Shown one piece after another: positions 23,122 through 35,559 of a stretch of DNA of 64,000 bases (position 1 is the first letter of the stretch; every line of letters begins with the position of its first letter). Under the pieces are notes generated by a model, which did not search any database, was not told the DNA's origin, and worked only from the letters and a program-made list of their open reading frames with translations. This DNA comes from Triatoma infestans (taxonomy: Eukaryota; Arthropoda; Insecta; Hemiptera; Reduviidae), in the NCBI GenBank assembly GCA_011037195.1, contig JAAEAF010003486.1, positions 45,299-109,298 on the forward strand. The letters run 5' to 3'. The position numbers were made by a program, and so were the translations under genes.

Positions 23122-25012
23122 TATGTAATAGTTGCCCAATCTATAAGAAAGGCGATCATTAGAATGCTCGAACTACAGAGGCATTTCATTACTATCCTGT
23201 GCCTATAAAATTTTTTCGAACATTCTCTTTAACAAATTGATTCCGTTTGCCAACAAAGAAATAGGACCCTACCAGTCAGGCTTCAGAGATGGTAAATCTA
23301 CAGTGGACCAAATATTCTCCCTGCGGTTAATCCTGGAAAAGAGCCTCGAATATAAAGTATCAACCCATCATCTTTTTATTGATTATAAAAGTGCCTATGA
23401 CAGCGTTCTCCTCCCAAAATTGTATGAAGCTATGGCGGAAATGAATATACCTCGCAAGCTTATAAGATTGATCAAGCCAACGATGGCGGAGGTTACATGT
23501 AAAGTTCGTGTCCAATCTGATATATCCCCAGAATAATATTGCTGGAAAATATTAGTGCATACGATGCCTTTAAACAGTTTGCAGAAGAGGCTCTAAGACG
23601 CGGTACACTGTGGGGTGATTTTCGAGGGTAGGCGGAGTGAAAGTGGGAATATTAGTAATTTATTGGATGACTGTGGATTGAATGACATAGATTGGGTAGT
23701 TGTCGAGTTTTTAGCGGGCCTCTCAGGAATATCGAGTACTGAGAGGTCAATTAGGATAGGAATTTTGTCTGCATGCGTGAAGTATGAATGTATTTATTGT
23801 TTGAATGAGTATGAATGCGATGCAGTTTGTTAGGTTGTTAGCTTGTTCTGCAAAGGTAGCATAAATTCTTTATAATTTAGGAAAGGTACTTTGTTGTGCC
23901 CTTCCCTCATATATTCTTGCTTGGGAATTATTCTTGTTTCGGGATCATTGGGGATGAAGTGTAATCATTGGGCTGTTATGAGCGAGAGCTCGGGAACGGC
24001 CCATACGGTGTGCGCGTAAAAAAAAAAAAAAAAAAAAAATATCCCCAGAATTTAAAACGAATAGAGGACTGAGGCAAGGAGATGCTCTCGCCTGCCTCTT
24101 ATTTAATTTAGCCTTAGAAAAGGTTATCAGGGATTCTGGGATACAGACTTCTGGCACTATTCTGAACAAGTCCGTCCAACTGCTAGCATAAGCAGACGAC
24201 GTGGACATAATAGCTAGATCCCTCCCCGCATTAAAGAATGCTTTTCGTAACCCCTTCAAGAAGCAGCGTGTCATATGGGCCTTACTATTAATGAGGAAAA
24301 GACGAAATACATGTATGTCGGTGGTGGCAGTGGGCCCTCCGGAGGAAATATAGAGATCGATACTTTTGTCTTTTGAAGAGTACAAGAATTCTCCTACTTG
24401 GGCTCTAAAGTTAACCTCTCCAATAATATTTCGCTCGAGATTGGTAATAGAATTATGGCTGCCAATAGAGCATATTTTAGCCTGATTAAGTACATGAAGA
24501 GCAGCTTGATCTCGAGAATCACAAAACTTAAGACTTTATAAAACGCTGATTCGCCCGGTGTTAACGTATGCCTCACAAGCTTGGACAATCCCCAAAAGTG
24601 ATGAAAAAAAAAATCCTTATTTTTGAAAGGAAAATTCTTCGAAGGATCTTTGGACCTGTGAAGGAAGGAGAAGTGTGGAGAAGAAGGAAAAATAAGGAAT
24701 TGTATGAAATGTTTGGGAAACCAAATGTAGTGAGCACTATAAAGTTAAACAGATTAAGATAGGCAGGTCACGTTATAAGAATGGGGGAAGGAGATATTCC
24801 AAAAAAGTTACTCGAGGGAGCAATAGGTGGCTCAAGAAAAATCGGTAGGCTGAAATTAAGATGGCAGGATGGTGTCTCCAGTGATGCTAGAAACCTGTTG
24901 GGTGTACGCAACTGGAAAGCAGCTGCACAAAACAGAGACGGTTGGATGAAACTCATTGAGGAGGCTAGGACGCACTAAAGAGTTGTAATGCCATGGAGAG
25001 AGAGAGAGAGAG
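23122..25012 (+). mobile_element. Non-LTR retrotransposon, 5'-truncated and broken
   Basis: Same broad family as the copy in NAE1 intron 6. Blocks: CPIYKKGD and frameshifted RT near 23140, then YQSGFRDGKSTVDQIFSLRL, LFIDYKSAYDSVLLPKLYEA (23370-23430), ISPE, a 504-bp nested insertion, then FKTNRGLRQGDALACLLFNL and ADDVDII where the Y of YADD is a stop (24187-24189). The C-terminal GRLKLRWQDGVSSDARNLLG is at 24847-24906. It ends at GTTGTAATGCC followed by a GA microsatellite (24994-25012). Confidence 0.88.
23535..24038 (+). mobile_element. Nested poly(A) retroposon in the reverse transcriptase
   Basis: 504 bp ending in about 21 A residues, bracketed by ATATCCCCAGAAT at 23522-23534 and 24039-24051. 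These are marks of target-primed insertion. Its left part reads AYDAFKQFAEEALRRGTLWG in one frame, then stops, so it may be the 3' end of an mRNA or of another retroelement. I do not recognise the peptide. Confidence 0.85.
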
Positions 25013-25042
25013 TATCTAATAGTAAATAAAAAAAATAATTAC

Positions 25043-28000
25043 CTCCTTATGTACATTTGCTCGGACAACGTCCAAATTATGTCTATCACACCGATGAGCT
25101 TTTGGATCAAAATCCAGAGAAAAATTGAATCTAATATCATATTCACATTGAACATCTCTTTTAAATGGTCTATTATAGTAAGTTATATCTGGTTGTGCAG
25201 CAATTGCCTATTTAATATATAACATATGAAAAGTTCTTAAACTAATCAAAATAACATTACAGTACTAAAAAGGTATGATAAAAAAAAAGGTAATTTTTCA
25301 CTAATTATTTATGATCGCTGCTTTGTGACTATCATCATCGGCTCATGATTAGAAAATGAAATCAGAATATATTCATGGGTTATAGAGTTAAAAATATGTT
25401 GTAAAGATTTTATAAAATCAACTAGGAAGGAACTTGAGAATCTTGCTCCGAGAACAACAGCATTGCTCTATAACTTCTTTTAAAACTGGCATAACAATCT
25501 TGCATTTTTTTCCAGGAATTCAACTAAAAGAGCCATCGTTATCAAATGATGTAGTGCTTAATTTAATCTTGATATGAATATATTTTTTAAATGAGTAAAT
25601 CGGAAGTCTTTCTTATTTGCCTTAAAAACCACTATCATAATGCGATACAATTATACAAATTTTGTTTTTCAATTCATGCTTTAGAATTAATCACTTTCTT
25701 CCTAAAAAAAAAATAGTTCTTTGGCTTTTTTGTTCTTTCAGAAAATGCAATTACACATTTTTTAACTCTATCTTACTACTGTAAGAGGAAGTTTTCATTC
25801 TCTGATTCGTCGTTGTTTTTAATGTAAGCTTATTACCTTCCCACGAAACAAAAGAAAAAAAAGAATATAAATTTCTGGGCATTCAATTCCTTTCTTCGAT
25901 CCCATTTATGTGATTGAAGAGCTTCCTAATGTAAAAGTGAACACCAACTTTGTACAATCATAGTCCAAAAGTAATAATAACAATTATTAGAATTCAAAAT
26001 GTCAGCAAAAGAGCAATTCATCCAGAAAATTGGAAGTCAAGTCAGAACCATACTTATTACCCTCCTTTACGGTCGAATAAAGTGAAAGCTACAAATAATA
26101 TGTGAGTTGTAACAGCGCTATCGTATTCGTTCAGTACGTTGCAAGAAATACCGATATTATCTTCATGATATCACTGAAAGGATTGGACTGATTTTTTTGG
26201 GGCGAAAATGACTGCTACTAGGAAGCAGCAACCGAAAGGCTATATTACATCTAAGGCAAGGCTGTGATTACTAAGGAATTGGGAGGAAGCTAGAAAGTGC
26301 TTTTGCTTTTCGGGCTTTCTTCAGATGTGAGTCGGCTGTAACACAATAGCTCCACATCTGAAAGAACTGCTGCGCATGGAAACGCGATAATGACCGCTCA
26401 GTTTGACTGGGTCGGTCATGCATAACAGGCCGGACATTCTAGTTTTAAATTGCCGTAAGAGAACAGCTGTTATAATCGCTCTACTGTTGACAAAACTACT
26501 ACGATCACATCAAAAATTAAATTAAATAAAACCAAAATCGAGAAGCGAACTAATGCATCATTGCATCAAATGCAAATTCCTTTAGAGATTTGAATAACCT
26601 TTTTTTCAGGGATTTTGGCATCTCTGCTGAATTAAGCAACAACACTTAAACTGACACCACCTCCAACATTCATACTACACATATATGGCAACACAATAAA
26701 CAAAAAAAAAAATCTGGTGTGAAACACTCACACTACTTTCTCTTACTCCAGTTCTCAAAATTATAACAAACAAATTTTATAGTTTTTGCACCAAATTTAA
26801 TGAAATTTGTCACAAAACTGAAAAAACTATTCAGTAAAAGCGCACTTCCTTTTACTGATTTCCTTCAAACTCGGAATTTTGGCCATCTATTTATTTCTAA
26901 TTAATTTCATTTGGATGATAGAGTTGTATAATCAACTATGATAGAACTTTAGAGGAAGCTGTAACCCTCCCCCTTTCCAGAGAAATGTTTTATATAAAAG
27001 TTGTAGATCTTTCTATGTTTAGTTTATATATGTAGTTTCAAGAAAATCGTCGGGGCCATTTTTGAGAAAATCGCGAAAAAGTGAAAAAATCACTTAGTAA
27101 AGTGTTAAAACAAAAGCACTTCCGGTTATCCGATTTTCCTCAAATTCGGAATTTCAACAACATATTTAATTCTAATTAACATTATTTAAATGACCGAATT
27201 GACATTGTGTAATAAACTGAAATAGCACTTTAGAGGTTAACCTAACCCCACCCCTCCCCCCAAAGTGCCCTTAAATGAATTTTCCCAGAGAGATGTTTCA
27301 AATAAAAGTTGTAGCCCCTTGTATATGTAGTTGATGTATCAAGTTTAAAGAAAATCGTTGGAGCCATTTTTGAGAAAACGCAAAAGAGTAAAAAAAACAA
27401 CTAGTAAAGTGGTACTTCCGGTTGAGGAATTTTGACAGATAACGCACAATCAGATCGCATGGTGATATCTAAACGGAATATCAAGTTTCAGCTTTCTACG
27501 GTTTTTCGTTTTTGAGCTATGCTGTTCACATACATACACACACACACAGACCATTTGCTAAAAACCACTTTTTTGGACTCAGGGGACCTCAAAACGGATA
27601 TTTCCGGTATTTCCGGTGAAAACTCGATATCGAAAATTTGACATGATTACAATACTTCTTCTTACTAGGAGTAAGAGAAAGTAATAATGTGTGCTGCTCG
27701 GGTTTAGCGAACCGCCACACACGTTCAGTAACAGTTACAAATTGTTACTTATCAGACAAATACATTCTGGAACTAACACTAACATCTAAGAGAACTACAA
27801 AGGTCTGTTAGATCGCAAGCATTTTTAGCTTTATAGCCATACCATACCCTTTACACATACATTGCAGATGTATAAGACTTAACGCATCACTCTAACATTC
27901 TCTTGGAAACGTCCCTTAATAGAAAAATAAATGATATTTCAAATGAATATTCCTTCATATAAAATGAATAATTCTTCAAATATATTATGTATCTTATTCT

Positions 28001-28184
28001 TTTAAAACAGCAGAATTTTCTTTAGTTTGCACACACAGAATATTTAAAAAAAAAAAACTCTAATTACTTCTAAATCAATTTCTTCAGCAACCAATCTATG
28101 CCAAACTGTGAGTAAAGCATTCTGCCTCTGTGTAGGAGTGTGCCAATCTCCTTTTGCTTTCACCGTTTTAATAACAGTACCCAT
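25043..28184 (-). CDS. Unrecognised protein-coding gene, first two exons
   Basis: Exon 1 (28184-28068, 39 codons) starts MGTVIKTVKAKGDWHTPTQR and ends EEIDLE before GTAATT. Exon 2 (25207-25043, 55 codons) starts AIAAQPDITYYNRPFKRDVQ and ends RANVHKE before GTAATT. Both are phase 0 with good GT-AG borders, and the peptide looks like real globular protein, with no membrane segment or signal peptide. No next exon could be found below 25043, which is transposon-filled. If exon 2 is not spliced, a stop follows about nine codons on. The ATG lies 193 bp past the MRRF stop codon on the same strand. I do not recognise the family. The intron (25208-28067) holds the 26734-27683 repeat element. Confidence 0.6.
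26734..27683. mobile_element. Non-autonomous element with 16-bp perfect terminal inverted repeats
   Basis: It starts TACTTTCTCTTACTCC (26734-26749) and ends with its exact reverse complement (27668-27683). The right end also forms a hairpin with the inner TTCTTCTTACT. Inside are units of about 280 bp, each with a CACTTCCGGTT-like block, an ATTTCGAATTC-like block and GCCATTTTTGAGAAAA. No coding capacity. It lies in the intron of the unrecognised gene. Confidence 0.75.
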
Positions 28185-28376
28185 TTTTATAAATTTGGTA
28201 AACCTAACATATGTTTTTGAGAATAAAAATTATATTATATGCAATGTCTTAAAACACATTCATTTAAAAATATATATATTTAATTTGAAACATGCTGAAA
28301 TGATAATTCAATATTGTTTTGTGTTTATCATTCCTCAATGTTCGCATGTAATATTTAATTAACAGTCTTCAAAATT

Positions 28377-31300
28377 TTAATCTTCCTCTATTTTTCCTAG
28401 AAGTTCCGTTTGTTTTGCATCAAACATTTGTTGAGCTCTCAAAATGTAACTGTCTCCAAGAAATTTCACCTAAAGCATATTACACTTTGTTACTAACAGA
28501 ATTTTTTTTTTTTTTTTTTTTAAAGATACGAATAACATACTAATTTGATATATCAAAAGTCTGCATTTTTTTTTCTTATTAAAAGTTTCTCTACTGAACC
28601 GGTTTACCAAAAGTTTCTTATTAGGTACCCCTTTTACCTTTAGTTTATGCCTGTATCAGCTTGTGGAAAGATCGATGCGATGTGTGAGCGATTTAAGAAC
28701 TGTCCCTGTTGAATCTAGAAATCAAAGTCATGAATAAGAAATCTAGAAAAGGCTACTACAACAAACGCAGCCTCTGAAATTAATGAAGTAGAGAAGGAAG
28801 GCTCTGTACAAATCACGGGTTGCACAGATCTGGTTAAAAAAATTTAGAGAGTATATGAGCCTGGAAAGTGAGCTTCATCTAGAAGTCCTCTCTCCATAGA
28901 TTCAGCACTTCTGGCGCCAGCTGTAGAGGTGCATGTTTGCACCAAAAAACGTGCAGGTGAATTAGGCGTATCCCACTCGACCATAAACCGCCACTTATGG
29001 GTACCCGCCATAGCTCCCAGAACCAGCCGAACAACCACATCAATTTGAAACTTTTCAAAACCCGAATGATTTTCTTTTCAACAGACGAATTATTACTTGC
29101 TATAAAAAATGATTTAGTTCGACAATATACAAACAAAAACAATGGTTAGATCAGGCCCACCAGCTGTACCGTCTCAGAAGAAAAAGATGTGAGAACAAAG
29201 TGATGCTGTGCGTGTGGTGGATCTACGAGGGCATCATTCATGTTTAGCTAGTTCCTGAAACTTGTGTGACTACATCCGAACTCTACGCTACCAGCAAGTA
29301 CGCGTACACTCCGTTCTGGTTGCAAAACAGCCCACTTGAGCTGAGTGAAAAAGGTACCCCTTCAACAAGACAACGCAAAGTCGCACCACAGGCACGCCAA
29401 ACGTTCTCAGTAATAGAAGATTTTAATTTTGAGCTCCTCCCTCACGTAGCTTACGTCCAGATTTGGAACCCTCTGATTACCATCTCTTCTGCTCCATGGC
29501 CCACTTTTTACATGATAAGAAATTTACAAACACGGAGATGGTAAAAACAGGATGTCTGGAGTTTTTGCCTCCAAAGGTAGCTCCAGGAATCGGAAAGGCA
29601 GCGAATTGTTGGCTCACAGATGGGTTCAAGTTGTAGAATGATGGCCTATATTTCGAAGAATTGGTAGGTGGTAAACAAACCATTTTTGAATTGTAAGGTG
29701 AAAAACGCAAAGACTTTTGTTACACCATTATTCTTTAAATACTAAATATTACTTCGAAATTTAATTAGCTATTATTTATTTAGTTAATAATAACACAACT
29801 ATTAATAATATATATTCAATTAATATTAATTACTTGTTCTGAAATTTCCCGGCTGATATCTTCTGGTAACTGACCATCTTTTCCCTTTGATTTTATAGTT
29901 TTCAAAAATTTATTTTGCACATCACGTATTCCGTCCCTACATTTGATAAAATGGGCTTTTGCATTCTTCGACAAATTTTCTCTATGTTCTCTTGTAACTC
30001 TGAAATATCAAAATAAATTGAAATATTAAAAATAAATCTTAATATAATAAACTGAATAATTCTGTTAAAATGGGTACTAGTATTATGCCACTTGAGCATA
30101 TTAAAGAAGCAAGATCTATTTTTATCTAGTTTTGCATCTAGTTGAATGAAAACATCATAATGGTATTAATGTTGCATTCTTGCTTCCGAGACATTCCTTT
30201 ATATTTGAGTATAAATGTTTTAAATGATAGTCCTCTTTCAAACTCTCAGGAACCTTCATTACCAAGCTAGTTAATCGGGGATTCTATTTACATACGTATA
30301 AGATTAATTTAATGGGATTTAATTTACAACAATAAATGAAGATCAAAATAATCCATCAGATAAAAAATAAGGTATCCACCCATAAATTTAATAGATTTGC
30401 GAATCTTTGGAACGTTTTTCCATAATTGTTATCTTAGGTGTAGATCTTCGATATGTAACTAGTTTTTTATAACATACAAAAAGCATAGTTTTGTATTACG
30501 AGAGTTGTAACTAAAACGGAATAAGTATTTATTTATTTTTTTAAATACGAAACCCTCGTTTATAAATCTAAACTTTAATTCTTAACAATACAGAGTTAAT
30601 TATATAGGATACTTTTATTTCCGACGCACTGTTTTTTAATAGAGAAAATCACTTGCTAACGTCTAGCATCTGCAATAGCAGCTTAGGATAAATATTACAT
30701 ATTTTATAAAATTGAGTTTATTGTTTGAAATAAAGAAATGATCTTCTTTTTGTATATACAAATTGATACATTAAACTTTAGACAATTTATAACTTATTGG
30801 CAGCTTAACACAATGTAAACAAGGACAAAAGCTTTTATTTTTTAATTCTTGAAAATATTAACATCCCTAATATCAGTCATTTCTTATTAGACATTCTTCT
30901 ATTTTACATAATTTTTTTATATTTTTACAAATTATAATTATACTATAATTATATAATTATATATAAAAAATTTAAGGCGCGTCAACATCTATGGTCATTG
31001 GCGCCCGGAGCCTTCTCAGTGCACTGCCGCCTTCGGTCAGTGTTCTCTCGTTGCAGACAACACTGTCCATCACCGGACAATGAGCTGTAGAGGCTCCTAG
31101 GATGAAAAAATCTAAGGGTAGCAAAGCTGGACTCGAACCCGGGTCCTCCGCGTGGGAGTCCAGTACGCTAACCACTTAGGTAATCCCTTCCCTATTATAT
31201 AAAATTATTGTTAAATTTATTTTTAATTGTTAATTCATTGCTTAATGACATTAAATTTATTTTTAAAGCTGTGTGAAGTTCGTTGTGTTTTCAAAATTCT

Positions 31301-32710
31301 AATTTATAAGAGAAATTGTTGAAACTTTACCTTGAAGTAGGAAAATTACGAGCGTGCAAAATGGGAGTATACATTGGTAAACCTCATGGTCCATTACCAA
31401 GTCGATAATGAGAGGCGTTTAAAAAAAAAAAAATACGGAAACGCCACCACTGATCTTCTCGCTGAAGCTCATTCACAGTCCTCAATGAAGCAAATATGTA
31501 GTGAAAATGGTGTTACATTCAGTGTGCACAATATTTTAAAACTTAGGAATTATAGCCTTATGACTTCTGATGTAGATCATCTCCGGAGAAGAAGATACAG
31601 GAAAGCTTGTTTTTGTGATAGTGGTATGCCTTATTACAAGCTAATTCTCGACAAAATACTTTTAAAATAACTAAAATAAATTTTAAATAACCGTGCGATG
31701 AACATAAAAACTGCCAAATATGGTTAAAACCAACACTAATCAACCAGACATTCAATTTCAAAAGTGGAAAAAGTGCATTAAAAACTATAGTAAAATAAAG
31801 GAAACCTCAGAATAATAGTTACTGTGGGATATCCGGTATACGATAAATGTACCCGTTTAAACTATATGGTCCTCGGTTTCAAAACTTGCGGCATCAGGCA
31901 CTCCACCTGCTCAAATTAGTATTCCTGGCCTCATGTAGAAACACTTTTATAATCTTACTTAGGAACTGGGACGTATAAAGTTGTCCCCTCTTGCTGTGGA
32001 TTAAGATTCATTCCTGATTCTGACAATGCTTTTAAGGTTGCAGGAAGAGCCTGTGGAAACGCAACCATATTTATGGTAATAACTTTTGGATTCTTTCTGA
32101 CTATTTGACCTAATTCAATCAAAGGATACTTCTTCCCGTCCAAGATTACAGGAACATTTTCAATAGCACCTACAACAGAAAAATAAGTTGTTTTTTTTAA
32201 TTTACGAATACGCGTGTATTATAATTAACCATGAAACAACTCCTTGGCCAATTTACTCTATTAGACTTTCATGAATTTACTTTACTTACAACTAGATTAG
32301 GTCTGAATTAAGGCTACCTATTGTTGTCCTCACTGTCATATATTTTAGATAAATATCACTTAGTTTAAGAAGATTATGCTCCATTTCTGATTTCAATTTC
32401 TCAACATTTATTACTTCTCCCATGAAACTTTCGTTTATTTCTAATTTCTTCTTTACTCCTTTCCCTACAATAATGATCGACTACCATCAAAAGGTATATT
32501 TTTAAATAAATTTCTGGAAAAAATTGTGTTCAGTTTACCTCTGTCTTCTTTTCTTTTGTCTTTTCCTTTTGCCATATTTCTCGCACTCTGTAAGGAAATA
32601 ATATCTGCACGACTCAAGAGAGGTTTAGGAATAACATACTGATGACATAAGTGATAGCAGCAGTACCTACTAATACTACCAATTCTGTTCAAAGATGCAA
32701 ATTTCAACAT
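28377..32710 (-). CDS. MRRF: Mitochondrial ribosome recycling factor (MRRF)
   Basis: MRRF splits post-termination mitochondrial ribosomes together with the mitochondrial EF-G2. Five minus-strand exons: 32710-32539, 32464-32318, 32169-31959, 29999-29834 and 28469-28377. Phases agree and give 262 aa, the family's usual size. Landmarks: a basic, Ser/Arg-rich leader consistent with a mitochondrial targeting peptide (about residues 1-45), SARNMAKGKDKRKED, ITINMVAFPQALPATLKALS, SGMNLNPQQEGTTLYVPVPK (the hallmark), VTREHRENLSKNAKAHFIKC and a C-terminal helix ending KQTELLGKIEED. Exon 2 could instead begin at 32458, two codons later. Intron 3 holds a SINE (30973-31193). Intron 4 holds a decayed mariner. 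Confidence 0.95.
28650..29725 (+). pseudogene. Decayed mariner transposase in MRRF intron 4
   Basis: Plus-strand, in several frames: ELGVSHSTINRHLWV near 28960-29004 (the paired-type HTH of mariner), a VMLCVWWIYEGIIH-like block around 29200-29235, then QTFSVIEDFNFELLPH near 29400-29450 and SMAHFLHDKKFTNT-like text at 29495-29530. Numerous stops and shifts. It runs opposite to MRRF. Inverted termini were not located. Confidence 0.8.
30973..31193 (-). mobile_element. tRNA-derived SINE (family 1), near full length
   Basis: On the minus strand it begins with a tRNA-like head: box A-like TACCTAAGTGG and box B GGGTTCGAGTCC. A body shared with the copies at 17643, 33323 and 53022 follows, ending near GACGCGCCTTAA. 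Flanks share ATTATATA-type sequence (about 30955 and 31194), a probable target duplication. It sits in MRRF intron 3. Confidence 0.85.
31374..31670 (+). other. Unidentified open frame in MRRF intron 3
   Basis: A 98-codon plus-strand frame after a poly(A) run. The peptide has no motif I recognise. It may be a transposon scrap or chance. Confidence 0.2.
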
Positions 32711-33322
32711 TTGATATCTGAAAAAAATTAAATTTAAAAATGAATCAGTTAAAAAACACTGGTCTAATAATGAGTTTCAAAAGCTTGCCTCTAGTAAAAA
32801 GACGCACTTAACTCGTCTGCGCACTAACTGCGATGTATACTACCACTAACGATCCTTAACCTAACTTTTCTTGCTTGGTAAAGACCTCTACTCTATTTAT
32901 AACTTAACCTCCTCTAACAAGAAACGGTTTCATAATTTTTTTGATAATAAAGAAGAGTATGTTAGATATGATAAAAGTCTTTGATAAAGTGCCCAATTCC
33001 TCTAACTGCATTACTTAATTTAATTAGCAAATTTTCTTCAAATTGAAATTTTATAGTAATTTAATTGTCCCTAAATTCTTAAAAGGTTGCACTGTACATT
33101 TTATTAAAGCAGCACTTAAAAGAGAAAATGGAATTACAACTCCCCAAGAATCCTCCACTAAAATCAATTTTACTGGAAAAATGCTTAAGTACATATGACT
33201 TATAATGTATAGATTTACCATGCTAAGTAAAGAATAAACATTATAATCATTTTCGAGAAAATGTAAATAATTACCAAAGAAACTTGAAAACATTCAATAG
33301 TGGAACTAATTGAATTTTTAAA
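32711..33322. other. MRRF upstream region, no gene recognised
   Basis: The MRRF promoter must lie here or close by, but I see no clear core element. The rest is AT-rich with short chance frames. Confidence 0.4.
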
Positions 33323-33403
33323 TTTAAGGCGCGTCAACATCTCTGGTCACTGACATCCGGAGCCTTGACAGTGCACTGCCGGCTTCCGGATAGTGTTCTC
33401 TCC
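33323..33403 (-). mobile_element. SINE family 1, truncated
   Basis: About 80 bp matching the tail part of the family (AAGGCGCGTCAACATCT, then GTGCACTGCCGGCTTCCGGA). The tRNA-like head is missing. Confidence 0.8.
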
Positions 33404-33699
33404 GATTGATTTCATCCTTAAAAAAATTCAGCTATTGCTATAATACATCTGGCAGCAGCGATAATGAAAAATCTGTCTTTATTCTCGTCATTGACAAGCC
33501 ATGTAGACTTATATAGTTCGGAGGAATCATAACCATGTATGTATACCTCCATCAAGTCCCATTTGTGAGACTAAAATGTGCACACAAATTAGACCCTAAC
33601 TCGATGGAGAGCAGCCTCGGACTCCCCTGAGCCGTAATTGCTACGGAAGACACCAAGGTTGTTCAAATCAACTCCATAACTCCAGGGCTGCCTCAGCTA

Positions 33700-34750
33700 T
33701 CCTGGAGAAATATATCATTAATAACATTAACACTGTCCTGATAAGAGTGCTTTGAGCTTACCAGCACTCTAATAAGGGACTGGATTGCTGCATGATCAAT
33801 GTGATTTATCATGTGAGCTTAAGTAATCCCAGGTCCTGCATATTTTGCAGGGGGCGTACTTTTACCTCTCCTGTGATCCCTGTTCATAGACGACCTCTTG
33901 GACAGATGCTCTCATGATTATCGTCAGAAGCAAATTCTTGAATCCTGTCTCAGTTGGCGCAGATAGGCTCTTGGACGCACTTCTAGCTGGTATCTCAAGG
34001 TAGGCCCTCAGAAGTCTTCTGCAGTGCTGTTCACAAAAAAAGGAAACTGATGGTTTCAGAACCCCCTCCTTTCGTGAAAATACTCTTCCAGTAACGGAAA
34101 GGTAAAATATCTTGGATTCATGTTGGGCCCAAAAATAAGCTGAGCCCTCCATGTGGAATATATTACTAAGAAAACAATAAGGTCTTCAAAGGATGCTTTG
34201 ACATAACATGGGATCTTAAACCCCGGATGGGGTTTGTATACTGGTTTATACATCACGATAGTGAGACCCTAGAAACATTCTCTTCCCTAGTTTTGTGCTA
34301 TAGGTCTGAGAGAGGGTTCATTAAGAAAATGCTAAGTAAGGTCCAGAGGCTTGCCTGTTGGGCATTATTGATGCTATGAGTTCCATTTTCACGACGGTTT
34401 TAGAGGTCCTTCTAGAACTTCCGCTCTTGCATATGTTTGCGAGGGCGGAGGCTCTAAGGACGGCCCATTGACTGACTAGCACTTATAATCTGCAATTCGG
34501 GTAGAAATCCGAGGGGCATGGAAAGACATTCGGGAAATTAGAAAAAATCACACAACTATGTAAGGCAGCAGATCTGATGAACCCGACATATATCCCTGAA
34601 TCGAAGTTCAAGGTTACAACTTCACAGACTTGGTTCTTACCATAATGACCTGACCACGAGAAAAACGAAACCCTAGCATATTCGGGTTGCTCCAGGACCT
34701 GTGCCGGTGTGTGTGCGGGCGAATATACCAAATGCGCTGGTGTCGGTTTC
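33700..34750 (+). pseudogene. Non-LTR reverse transcriptase fragment (Jockey/I-like)
   Basis: Plus-strand, frame-shifting matches to the C-terminal half of a non-LTR reverse transcriptase: AGGVLLPLL...SLFIDDLLDRCSHDYR near 33850, KTSAVLFTKK-like text near 34030, KVKYLGFMLGPKISWALHVE (34100-34160) and MLSKVQRLACWAL (34330-34370). Many lesions. It lies between MRRF and DEF8. Confidence 0.75.
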
Positions 34751-35559
34751 TAGTAAACCACTGACGCGGTCTCAACCCAGAAACTCAAGTGTTTTTCAAA
34801 ATAGCAGAATGGTATTATAAGGAGATTAAATGACGTCTCTTTTTTGTTGAATAGGGATGTCTTTTTTTTTCTTAAATTTTATTTGTTATTTACAAACTAC
34901 AATACAACACAATTAGTAAATATCTCAAGAGAATTGTCTTGGTGTGATCGTCTTGAGGAGAGAGGTGGTAACACTCCCGCTGTGATATCAGAGTATATTA
35001 GACCGGAGGAAATCGCGGGGCCAGTGGTAGTTCAGCCAGCGTCGTGTGTTGTTCCAAATAGCAGAGAAGCAAGAAATTGGATTAAAGGATTAGAGCAAAG
35101 AGGAAGAGATTCATGAAACTTTCGGTATTTAAATTTTGCTGTTTGTGTAATGCATGAGATATTGAAGATCTTTATGGAAAGTACGACTTCGATACATAGA
35201 ATGGAGCATCTGAGGGAGTATTTTGGATCGAAAGGGATGTCTTTTACGAGCATATGTACGGATTCTGCGAGAGCGCGATTGCTTTTGAGATATATGAATT
35301 GTGTAGATGACGAGTTTAAGTGTCAATGCGTGTTTCAAGAATGCTGTACTATTTTTTTTTTATTAGAAATATTTTTTTAAAATAGAAAATCAACAAATCA
35401 CTAAAATACATGAATCGTAACTGGGCTTCACCACTAACAACAAACTTGAAAATCTGTGGATCAAATAAAAAGATCAGACCCCTCATTTAAGTTTATTAAT
35501 TTATGACAAATTAATTCACTATGTTTTCTTCTTTCTTTTCATTAAATTTTTTACCTTTT
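34751..35559. other. Unidentified intergenic sequence with two short frames
   Basis: Plus frames at 34844-35116 and 35150-35380 have no recognised relatives. They are probably pieces of a repeat. Nothing else is supported. Confidence 0.35.

Noticed and set aside
23856..23875. GCAAAGGTAGCATAA resembles a conserved piece of mitochondrial 16S rRNA
   Set aside because: Only about 15 nt match and the flanks are unlike 16S. I treat it as chance rather than a nuclear mitochondrial insert.
30973..31193. tRNA gene suggested by box A and box B
   Set aside because: No cloverleaf of mature length. The head joins a body repeated elsewhere with target duplications, so it is a SINE. The same holds for 53022-53244 and 53746-53984.
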